Shown here piece after piece: positions 1-5,295 of a DNA stretch of 6,094 bases. How positions within the stretch are numbered: position 1 is the first letter of the stretch; every line of letters begins with the position of its first letter. The notes below the pieces were generated by a model that made no database searches, was not told the DNA's origin, and worked only from the letters and a program-made list of their open reading frames with translations. The DNA is from JAXMHB01 sp046346965 (GTDB taxonomy: Bacteria; Pseudomonadota; Gammaproteobacteria; Xanthomonadales; SZUA-5): contig JAXMHB010000036.1 of assembly GCA_046346965.1 (NCBI GenBank), positions 1 to 6,094 of the forward strand, in the 5' to 3' direction. The translations under genes and the position numbers were made by a program.

Positions 1-109
1 GGCTCTCTGGCCAAGGACCGGAACGACGCGGCGGACGATTCTGGCCGCAACCCTTCGGGACGGAGCTGAATCGGCCCCCAGCGTCGTCAGTCGCCTCGGC
101 CAGAGAGCC
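1..109. repeat. Long imperfect inverted repeat / giant hairpin (REPIN-, MITE- or structured-RNA-like)
   Basis: The first 12 bases (GGCTCTCTGGCC) are the exact reverse complement of 98-109. The pairing continues inward: 14-16 with 94-96, 23-29 with 81-87, 30-31 with 78-79, 33-34 with 75-76, and 36-41 with 68-73. That gives about 32 base pairs by hand, broken by one 6x6 internal loop and a few single mismatches. The apex can fold further (CCG 45-47 with CGG 61-63; CCC 51-53 with GGG 57-59). No reading frame of note runs through it. Such symmetry fits a REP doublet (REPIN), a small non-autonomous inverted-repeat element, or a structured RNA. It touches the window edge, so it may extend further left. 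Which of these it is cannot be told from one copy. Confidence 0.72.
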
Positions 110-164
110 AGCTATGCCCTTCGGCGACTTCCTAGCTGGAGACCGATTCAGCCGCCGTCGCGGC
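110..164. repeat. Two further stem-loops next to the long inverted repeat
   Basis: AGCTA (110-114) pairs with TAGCT (133-137) and encloses a small GCC/GGC stem (116-118 with 123-125). If 108-109 are free the outer stem grows to 7 bp (CCAGCTA/TAGCTGG). A second hairpin has GCCGC (151-155) and GCGGC (160-164) around a four-base loop. Together with the repeat at 1-109 they form a chain of three hairpins. None is followed by a T-run, so they do not look like intrinsic terminators. They may be part of the same element. Confidence 0.45.
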
Positions 165-216
165 CACGATACTTGTTCAGAGGTTCCCTAGGCATCGCAT
201 GTTGACCAAACCCCGT

Positions 217-244
217 GCTGTTACGCGCTGTTACCGAGCGTGAC
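217..244. promoter_or_regulatory. Three phased GTnAC direct repeats, candidate operator
   Basis: GCTGTTAC occurs at 217-224 and again exactly 10 bases later at 227-234. A third, weaker copy (GTGAC at 240-244) keeps the same 10-base register, so the three GTnAC cores start at 220, 230 and 240. One helical turn between copies puts them on the same DNA face, the arrangement typical of sites for OmpR-family winged-helix regulators. They lie about 80-110 bases upstream of the FNR-like gene. Which protein binds, if any, is unknown. The OmpR-type regulator in this window is one candidate, by inference only. No convincing -35/-10 pair was found nearby. Confidence 0.35.
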
Positions 245-315
245 CCAAACGCGCAGGCGCCGTGACAGGCACTTGCCTAAGGTTCGCATCCAAGGCGACA
301 CCACTCAGTACGGAT

Positions 316-320
316 GGAGG
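316..320 (+). promoter_or_regulatory. Shine-Dalgarno GGAGG that decides the start of the FNR-like gene
   Basis: GGAGG lies 5 bases before the in-frame ATG at 326 but overlaps the codons just after the earlier in-frame ATG at 314. A ribosome bound here would start at 326 rather than 314, making the protein 251 residues. Confidence 0.65.
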
Positions 321-325
321 ATGCG

Positions 326-1081
326 ATGGCGATCATGGCGGCGAAACGTTGCGAAACCGGGGTCTGCGGTCACTGCGCACAGCCCTGCGTGCTCGGCACG
401 TTGTCCAGCGGCATGCGCCTGGATCTGCGTGACTTTCCCGATCTGAAGGAACGTCACCTGGGCCGCGGCGACTATCTGTTCCACGCCTCGGGCGCCTTCG
501 AATCCTTGTACGCGGTGCGCACCGGCTCGCTGAAGGTCTCGGTGCTGACCGAGGACGGCCGCGAGCAGATCACCGGCTTTTTCCTGCCGGGCGACCTGGT
601 CGGCCTGGACTCGGTCGGCCTGCGCCAGCACGCCAGTTCGGCGGCCGCGCTGGAAGACACGGTGGTGTGCGAACTGCCGTTCTCGGTGCTGGAGCGCTAC
701 GGCCAGACCGCGCCGCGCATCCAGGCCGCGCTGTTCCGCATGCTGAGCGGCCAGATCCGCCGCGAGCAATCGACGCTGCTGCTGCTCGGCTCGCTGCGCG
801 CGGAAGAGCGTCTGGCGCAGTTCCTGATCGATCTGTCGCAGCGCCTGCCAAACGAGCCGGTGTGCGGCACGGCGATCGGCATGCCGATGACGCGCGAGGA
901 AATCGGCAGCTACCTCGGCCTCAAGCTGGAGACGGTCAGCCGGACGCTGTCGAAGCTGCACCGCGAGGGCGTGATCGAGGTGGTCAAGCGCGGTGTGCGC
1001 ATTCGCGAAATCAACAAGCTGCGTTTGCTGGCCGGTCTGGCCGTGCGTCCCAGCAACGCGCGCCGCGTCAGCGCGCACTGA
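326..1081 (+). CDS. FNR/Anr-type Crp-family transcriptional regulator
   Basis: A 251-residue regulator of the Crp/Fnr family, close to FNR in length and layout. An N-terminal cysteine cluster (C9, C14, C17, C21) precedes a cyclic-nucleotide-type sensory beta-barrel (about 36-145), a dimer helix, and a C-terminal winged helix. The barrel carries the FNR-like stretch around EQITGFFLPGDLVGLD, and C115 sits where FNR has its internal cluster ligand C122. The recognition helix has E202-T-V-S205-R206, equal to the E-SR residues with which FNR reads TTGAT half-sites. It should therefore bind FNR-type boxes, and the cysteines suggest an oxygen-labile iron-sulfur cluster. The cluster spacing (C-x4-C-x2-C-x3-C) is tighter than the usual C-x2-C-x5-C. 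The start at 326 is chosen for its Shine-Dalgarno; 314 is the alternative. It is followed after 17 bases by a response regulator, probably co-transcribed. The family is clear; the oxygen sensing is inferred. Confidence 0.93.
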   Translation: MAIMAAKRCETGVCGHCAQPCVLGTLSSGMRLDLRDFPDLKERHLGRGDYLFHASGAFESLYAVRTGSLKVSVLTEDGREQITGFFLPGDLVGLDSVGLRQHASSAAALEDTVVCELPFSVLERYGQTAPRIQAALFRMLSGQIRREQSTLLLLGSLRAEERLAQFLIDLSQRLPNEPVCGTAIGMPMTREEIGSYLGLKLETVSRTLSKLHREGVIEVVKRGVRIREINKLRLLAGLAVRPSNARRVSAH

Positions 1082-1098
1082 TGGCTTGAGACACGCGG

Positions 1099-1500
1099 GT
1101 GGACGACCATCTGGACCGCTCCCCACCGGCTCCCGTCGTGGCGCTGGTGGAACCTGATGCCGATGTGCGCGAGTTCATCCAATCGCTGCTGGTGGGCGCC
1201 GGCTATCGCTGCGAGTCCTTTGTCAGCGCAGAGCGCTTCGAACGCTTTGCCTCGACCAATCCGGTGCAGATGCTGATCACCGACAGTGATCTGCCAGGCA
1301 TGGACGGACTGGAACTGGCGCGGCGCGTACGCGCGTCGAAGCATCCCGTTCCGGTCATGCTGCTGACATCCGACAGCGGCGGAGACCTGGAACGTCAGGC
1401 GCGGGCTGCCGAGGTCATGCGCGTGCAGAAAAAGCCGCTGGGTGTGCGCGAGTTTCTGCAGTCGGTGGCCGCCGCGGTGGGCTTTTCCTCGGTGCACTGA
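1099..1500 (+). CDS. Single-domain response regulator (CheY-like receiver)
   Basis: A 133-residue protein consisting of one receiver domain and nothing else. The phosphoacceptor is D62 in LITDSDLPGMDG, the switch threonine T90 lies in MLLTSDS, and the conserved lysine is K112-P113. The acidic metal-binding pair after strand 1, normally D-D, reads E18-P19 (VALVEPDADV), so one magnesium ligand is missing or replaced, perhaps by D20. Without an output domain it presumably acts by protein contact or as a relay intermediate. The start is GTG at 1099, the first start codon after an in-frame stop at 1087; no strong Shine-Dalgarno is visible, which may mean translation depends on the upstream gene. 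It lies 17 bases after the FNR-like gene on the same strand. Its stop codon is one base from that of the convergent hybrid kinase, so the two transcripts almost certainly overlap. Confidence 0.88.
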   Translation: MDDHLDRSPPAPVVALVEPDADVREFIQSLLVGAGYRCESFVSAERFERFASTNPVQMLITDSDLPGMDGLELARRVRASKHPVPVMLLTSDSGGDLERQARAAEVMRVQKKPLGVREFLQSVAAAVGFSSVH

Positions 1501-1501
1501 G

Positions 1502-3505
1502 TCAGCGCGGCCGATCCAGCATCCAGCGCACGGCTTCGGCCAGATCCTCGCGCGCATAGGGCTTGGCCAGGATGCGTGGCCGCTCACCCTCGCCAAAATG
1601 CCGCTCCAGCGCTGCTTCGGCATAGCCCGAGCAGTACAGCACCGGCAGGCGGCTGCCCGCGGCGCGCAGGCGATCAGCCAGCATGAAGCCGGTCTCGCCG
1701 CCGGTGAGCACCACATCGGTGAATACCATCGCCGTGTCGGGGTGGGCCTTGAGCGCGTCGAGCGCGCTGTCGATCCCAGCCGCCTCGCTGACCTGATAAC
1801 CGAGTGAGCGCAATTGGGCGCGCGCGATCTTGGCGACCTCGGGATCGTCCTCGACCACCAGAATGCGCTCCTTGCCGCGCAGTTGCGTGCTGACCGGCGC
1901 CGCGCTCGGGGCCTGCGTCTGGCCAGGCGCCACCGGCAGCAGCAGGCGGACAGTGGTGCCGATGCCGGGCTCGCTGTAGATGCGCACATCGCCGCCCCAT
2001 TGGCGCACGAAGCCGTAGACCATGCTGAGTCCGAGGCCCGTGCCTTTGCCGGCGGCCTTGGTGGTGAAGAAGGGTTCCAGTGCGCGGCCGACGACCTCGC
2101 GGCTCATGCCTTCGCCGGAATCGCTGACCTCGATGACCACGGTATCGGCGGCCCCACGCGACAGGCCCTGGCGCTCGCGCGGATGGCCCGACAGCGTCAG
2201 CGTGCCACCCTTGGACATCGCATCGCGCGCGTTCAGCGCGAGATTGAGGATCGCGCTTTCCAGCTGACCGGCATCGGCCAGCGCATGCGGCAGCTCGGGA
2301 TCGATGCTGTAGCGCAGCTCGATGCCCTCGCCCAGCGTGCGTCGCAACAGATCACGCATGCCGATCAGCAGGGCCGTGCAATCCACTGCCTGCGCCATCA
2401 ACTGGCGCTTGCGCGAGAAGGCCAGCAGCTTGTGCGTCAACTCGGCGCCACGCTTGGCCGCGCGTGCCGCCGAATCCACCAGCGCCAACGCGTCGGGACG
2501 CTCCGCCAGCACGTCTTCGAGGATCTGCAGATTGCCCGCGATCACCGTCAGCAAGTTGTTGAAATCATGGGCGACACCGCCCGTCAGCTGGCCCAGCGCC
2601 TCCATTTTGGAGGCCTGCAGCAGCAAGCCCTGGTGGTGCTGGCGCTCGAACACCGCCGCCACCAGATGCGCCGCGCTCTGGGCGAACAGGCGCTCGTCGT
2701 CGCTGAGCATGTCGTCGGCGCGGCGAAACAGGAACAGCAGGCCATGGATGCGCGAGGGTCCACGGAGCGCAATCACCACGCCGGAGAGAAAGGCCTCCGG
2801 CTGGCGCCGACCCTTGCGCCCCGGCACCACCAGCAGTTGCTGCACGCTGCCATCGAGGATGCGCTCCAGACGCTGCTTGGCCAGCACCGACTGGATGGCA
2901 TCCAGCGCACAGCTCTCCGGCGACCAGCCGCGCACACCGACGAAGCGCACGTGTTTGCCGCCGTGGCCGCGCTCGCAGATGCCGGCGTGGGTGAGCTTCA
3001 GTTGTTCGATCAGGGTATCCAGCGTGCGTGCGCTGAAGGACTCCAGCCCCGGGGTGCTGACCGCCTCTTCCGCCAGTCGGGCCAGCGCCAGCTGTCGCTG
3101 ACTGCGCTTCAGCAGCTCGCGCGAGCGCTTGACCTCGGTGACGTCGCGCACCGCTGCGACCACCATGCGGCGTGACGCCAGATTGAGCGGACTCAGGCTG
3201 ACCTCGACCGGCACCTCGGTACCGTCCTTGCGGCGCCCGACCAGTTCCATATTCAGACCCATCGGCCGGCTGCGCGGATCCTGGATGTACTGCGAGCGAT
3301 CGCCGCGGTGCGCTTTGCGATAACGCTGCGGGATCAATGCCTCGATCGGACGACCGACCAGTTCGCCCGGCGCGTAGCAGAACAGTGCCAGGGTGGCCGC
3401 GTTGGCGTACTGGATCAGCCCGGCGGCATCGACCACCAGCAGCGCGTCTGGCGCGGCGTCCGCCAGGGCCTGCAGCAAAGCGGAATCTTCGGTGACCTCG
3501 GGCAT
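1502..3505 (-). CDS. PAS-GAF hybrid sensor histidine kinase with C-terminal receiver
   Basis: A 667-residue kinase without membrane segments, so probably a cytoplasmic sensor. Order: PAS (about 11-125, ending in AAVRDVTEVKRS), GAF-like domain (about 153-288), HisKA with H313 in GGVAHDFNNLL, HATPase with N425 (LNLALNARDAM), D462 (DSGEGM), EPFFTTK (477-483) and GKGTGLGLS (486-494), then a receiver with E552-D553-D554, phosphoacceptor D597, S626 and K648-P649. All catalytic motifs are intact. H66 of the PAS falls where FixL and DosP have their heme-ligating histidine, but the distal arginine of FixL is not conserved. The start at 3505 follows the upstream response regulator by 7 bases (weak GAAG ribosome site). 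An in-frame start at 3556 would overlap that gene by 44 bases and is less likely. The signal and the phosphotransfer route are unknown; no Hpt domain is seen. Confidence 0.94.
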   Translation of the reverse strand: MPEVTEDSALLQALADAAPDALLVVDAAGLIQYANAATLALFCYAPGELVGRPIEALIPQRYRKAHRGDRSQYIQDPRSRPMGLNMELVGRRKDGTEVPVEVSLSPLNLASRRMVVAAVRDVTEVKRSRELLKRSQRQLALARLAEEAVSTPGLESFSARTLDTLIEQLKLTHAGICERGHGGKHVRFVGVRGWSPESCALDAIQSVLAKQRLERILDGSVQQLLVVPGRKGRRQPEAFLSGVVIALRGPSRIHGLLFLFRRADDMLSDDERLFAQSAAHLVAAVFERQHHQGLLLQASKMEALGQLTGGVAHDFNNLLTVIAGNLQILEDVLAERPDALALVDSAARAAKRGAELTHKLLAFSRKRQLMAQAVDCTALLIGMRDLLRRTLGEGIELRYSIDPELPHALADAGQLESAILNLALNARDAMSKGGTLTLSGHPRERQGLSRGAADTVVIEVSDSGEGMSREVVGRALEPFFTTKAAGKGTGLGLSMVYGFVRQWGGDVRIYSEPGIGTTVRLLLPVAPGQTQAPSAAPVSTQLRGKERILVVEDDPEVAKIARAQLRSLGYQVSEAAGIDSALDALKAHPDTAMVFTDVVLTGGETGFMLADRLRAAGSRLPVLYCSGYAEAALERHFGEGERPRILAKPYAREDLAEAVRWMLDRPR

Positions 3506-3512
3506 GCGCGCT

Positions 3513-4274
3513 TCACGACACGTCGACTGTGCAGGCAAGCATATATCCGACGCCACGAACTGAGCGAATCAGGCTGGGCAGCTTGGAATCGTCGCCCAGC
3601 TTGCGGCGCAGACGGGTGATTTGCATGTCGACGGTACGATCGCAAGGCCCGGCCTCGCGGCCGTGGGTCAGATCGAGGATGTCGTCGCGGGTGAGCGCCT
3701 TCTGCGGATTGCGCGCCAGCGCCGACAGCAGCTTGAACTCGCCGTGCGTCAGGGCGATTTCCTGGCCGTTGCTGTCACACAAGCGATGCTCGCCCAGCCG
3801 CAGCTCGAAGCCGGCAAAGCGCAGCACGCCGCTTTCCGCGCGCTCGCGCGGAGCCGCCTCGCTGCGGCGCAACACCACTTTAATGCGCGCCAGCAGCTCG
3901 CGCAGATCAAAGGGTTTGGTTACATAGTCGTCAGCGCCGAGCTCCAGCCCGACGATCTTGTCCACGGTGTCGCCGCGCCCGGTCAGGATGATGATCGGAA
4001 TCCGATGGCGATCCCGCACCTGACGGATCAGGCCGAGGCCGTCCTCGTCCGGCAGGCCGAGGTCCACCAGCGCAAGATCGGGCAGCTGGCGCTCCAGAAA
4101 GCGCCGCGCACTGGCCGCGCTGTCGGCCTCGCTGATCGTAAATCCCTGGGCGCCGAGGTAGGTGCGCAGCAACTGTCGAATCTCTGGCTCGTCATCGACG
4201 ATGAGTATCTCGGTGCCCAGCGTCTTGTCCTCTCGTGGCGGTTTGGCGCATTTAATGCTGGCAGATTGCGGCAA
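3513..4274 (-). CDS. OmpR/TorR-type DNA-binding response regulator
   Basis: A receiver plus winged-helix regulator of the OmpR/PhoB class, up to 253 residues. The receiver (about 22-135) has D27-D28, phosphoacceptor D71 in LVDLGLPDEDG, T98 and K120-P121. The DNA-binding domain (about 150-248) shows LTHGEFKLL, the recognition-helix stretch RTVDMQITRLRRKL, and the wing RSVRGVGYML. The receiver most resembles TorR/VirG-like members. It is the first gene of an operon with the hybrid kinase, which begins 7 bases after its stop, so the two are presumed partners. The start is uncertain. TTG at 4274 is the only ATG/GTG/TTG available and has no Shine-Dalgarno, and the first 18 residues precede the normal beginning of a receiver. 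CTG at 4220 has a good GAGAGGA site 7 bases upstream and would give a 235-residue protein of normal layout. Family certain; 5' end not. Confidence 0.92.
   Translation of the reverse strand: MPQSASIKCAKPPREDKTLGTEILIVDDEPEIRQLLRTYLGAQGFTISEADSAASARRFLERQLPDLALVDLGLPDEDGLGLIRQVRDRHRIPIIILTGRGDTVDKIVGLELGADDYVTKPFDLRELLARIKVVLRRSEAAPRERAESGVLRFAGFELRLGEHRLCDSNGQEIALTHGEFKLLSALARNPQKALTRDDILDLTHGREAGPCDRTVDMQITRLRRKLGDDSKLPSLIRSVRGVGYMLACTVDVS
4228..4256 (-). promoter_or_regulatory. Possible -10 element and ribosome site supporting a CTG start for the OmpR-type regulator
   Basis: Read on the minus strand, ATTAAATG (4256-4249) is a rare AT-rich patch in this GC-rich DNA, and TTAAAT matches the -10 consensus at four of six positions. 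Twenty bases on is GAGAGGA (4234-4228), followed after 7 bases by CTG at 4220. If the promoter is real, its start point (about 4243) lies inside the TTG-initiated reading frame and excludes that start. No good -35 was found at standard spacing. Confidence 0.3.
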
Positions 4275-4298
4275 GCGGCTGAATCACACCTTGGAACA

Positions 4299-4315
4299 AG
4301 AACGCTCGCTGTTCT
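4299..4315 (-). terminator. Weak hairpin between the DksA-like gene and the response regulator operon
   Basis: On the minus strand AGAAC (4315-4311) and GTTCT (4303-4299) flank a 7-base loop and are followed by TGTT. The position, 17 bases after the DksA-like stop, suits a terminator, but the stem is short and the T-run poor. It could equally be an operator for the downstream two-component operon, or nothing. Confidence 0.22.
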
Positions 4316-4331
4316 AGGTGAATCCCCGGCA

Positions 4332-4706
4332 TCAGGGTGACAGAAACTCGGGCGCCTCGCCAGCCTCGGCGCGCGTCTGGCACACCAGGCACAACGCCGC
4401 GGAAGGAAAGGCGCGCAGGCGCTCGATCGGGATGCGCGCACCGCAGCACAGGCAGCGGCCGTAGGTGCCGAGATCCATGCGGCCCAGCGCACTGTGGATG
4501 TCGTCGAGCTCGTTCTGATCGCGCAAGGCGTCGGCGAAGCCGAGCGAGTGTTCGAGGTCGGCTACTGCGGCATCGACCTCACGGCCACCGGGGCTGCTGG
4601 CACGCTGCGCGCTCAGCAGGCTGTCGATTTCAGCCGACAAGGTGGCCTCACGCGACTGCAACAGGTCGCGCAAATGGGACAAGTCGCTGGCGCTCAGGTG
4701 CTTCAT
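4332..4706 (-). CDS. DksA/TraR-family zinc-finger protein
   Basis: A 124-residue member of the DksA/TraR family, proteins that enter the RNA polymerase secondary channel and change promoter choice under stress. The C-terminal four-cysteine zinc finger is complete (C85-x2-C88-x17-C106-x2-C109) in the DksA-like context YGRCLCCGARIPIERL; C87 is an extra cysteine. Before it are helices able to form the coiled coil (about 6-75). The tip motif of DksA (DxxDxA) appears here as R42-E-V-D45-A-A47, so the second aspartate and the alanine are kept and the first aspartate is lost. It is shorter than DksA of E. coli (151 residues). The ATG at 4706 has a GGGGAAGG ribosome site overlapping the end of the stress-protein gene; the genes are 13 bases apart and probably form one operon. 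Whether it acts with ppGpp, or on polymerase at all, is inferred from the family. Confidence 0.9.
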   Translation of the reverse strand: MKHLSASDLSHLRDLLQSREATLSAEIDSLLSAQRASSPGGREVDAAVADLEHSLGFADALRDQNELDDIHSALGRMDLGTYGRCLCCGARIPIERLRAFPSAALCLVCQTRAEAGEAPEFLSP

Positions 4707-4719
4707 GTCCCTTCCCCGC

Positions 4720-5166
4720 TCAGGCCCGCACGACCAGAACCGGCACGCTGCAGTGCGTCAGCACTTTCTGCGTCTCGCTGCCGAGCAGCAGCGCCTCCAG
4801 TCCGCGCCGGCCATGCGAGGCCATGACGATCAAATCACAGGCGCTGCGCTCCGCCTCATCGACGATGGCGCGAAAGGGATCGGTGCTGAAGACGTAGTGC
4901 GTGCGCGCCTCGATGCCATGGGCACGGGCATGGCGCTCGGCGCTGCCGAGGATGGATTGCGCTTCGGCAATCGCGCGCTGCTGATAGGCTTCGCGCGCCG
5001 TCACCGCCGCCATCGGGATATCCACCGCCTGATCGCCGACGAAGTCGGTGACCACGTGCAGCACGCTCAAGCGCGCGCCCAGCGCTTTGCATAACTCGAT
5101 GCCCTGCGCGAGCGCGCTCTCCGACAGCCGGCTGCCATCGGTAGGAATCAGGATGTGCTGATACAT
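4720..5166 (-). CDS. Universal stress protein, UspA family
   Basis: A 148-residue single-domain universal stress protein of typical length. It starts with the usual strand and loop (HILIPTDGS, D10 being the conserved acidic residue near the nucleotide). The C-terminal nucleotide loop reads A116-S-H-G119, nine residues, then G129-S130, matching the ATP-binding form G-x2-G-x9-G-S/T except for alanine at the first glycine. It may therefore bind ATP. Such proteins are cytoplasmic and help survival in starvation, oxygen limitation or other stress. ATG at 5166 is preferred because GGGAGG lies 5 bases upstream and the fold begins right there; an in-frame TTG at 5277 lies inside the FNR-type box and can be set aside. 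It leads an operon with the DksA-like gene. An FNR-type site sits about 100 bases upstream of the start codon, as expected for the Anr-controlled stress proteins known in Pseudomonas. Confidence 0.93.
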   Translation of the reverse strand: MYQHILIPTDGSRLSESALAQGIELCKALGARLSVLHVVTDFVGDQAVDIPMAAVTAREAYQQRAIAEAQSILGSAERHARAHGIEARTHYVFSTDPFRAIVDEAERSACDLIVMASHGRRGLEALLLGSETQKVLTHCSVPVLVVRA

Positions 5167-5236
5167 GCTGGCCTCCCGTACTGGATGCGCCGGTGCGGGC
5201 GCCCAGCCGCTACCGTGCGGCCTGCCCCTCGCATAC

Positions 5237-5278
5237 AGGCTAGCGACTCTCGCCCGGATCGGCTTGACGCGGGTCAAG
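5237..5278 (-). promoter_or_regulatory. FNR-type box with class II-spaced -10, promoter of the stress-protein operon
   Basis: CTTGAC-N4-GTCAAG at 5263-5278 is a perfect 6+6 palindrome with a 4-base centre. It matches the FNR/Anr consensus TTGAT-N4-ATCAA with C/G at the innermost position. On the minus strand TAGCCT (5242-5237) gives T, A and the final T of a -10 hexamer and implies a start point near 5230. The centre of the box (5270.5) then lies about 40-41 bases upstream, the standard class II distance (-41.5). The leader to ATG 5166 would be about 63 bases. The site begins 18 bases past the rsmG stop. It predicts induction of the operon at low oxygen by an FNR-family protein. The palindrome is seen directly; the promoter is inferred. 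Confidence 0.65.
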
Positions 5279-5295
5279 GGCGATCGTCACGCGAT

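Noticed and set aside
1..170. tRNA or riboswitch of a known class in the left-edge structure
   Set aside because: No cloverleaf, no CCA end and no ligand-core motif I recognise; the long rod-like hairpin does not match a known riboswitch.
202..215. Possible FNR box before the FNR-like gene (TTGAC at 202)
   Set aside because: Only one half-site is present; the partner position reads CCCCG, so autoregulation through this site is not supported.
240..446. 68-codon plus-strand frame upstream of and overlapping the FNR-like gene
   Set aside because: It lacks a ribosome site, is arginine- and cysteine-rich without a motif, and overlaps the real gene out of frame.
305..1126. 273-codon open frame on the minus strand opposite the FNR-like gene
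   Set aside because: It mirrors a gene with clear family motifs. Its composition is low-complexity (rich in A, Q, R, H), as expected from antisense reading of GC-rich coding DNA.
910..1989. 359-codon minus-strand frame spanning the convergent junction
   Set aside because: It runs through the receiver of the kinase out of frame and antisense to both the single-domain regulator and the FNR-like gene, and has no coherent protein features.
1814..3175. 453-codon open frame on the plus strand opposite the hybrid kinase
   Set aside because: The opposite strand has every kinase motif in order. This frame is rich in Q, R, H and A with no recognisable domain, so it is a shadow.
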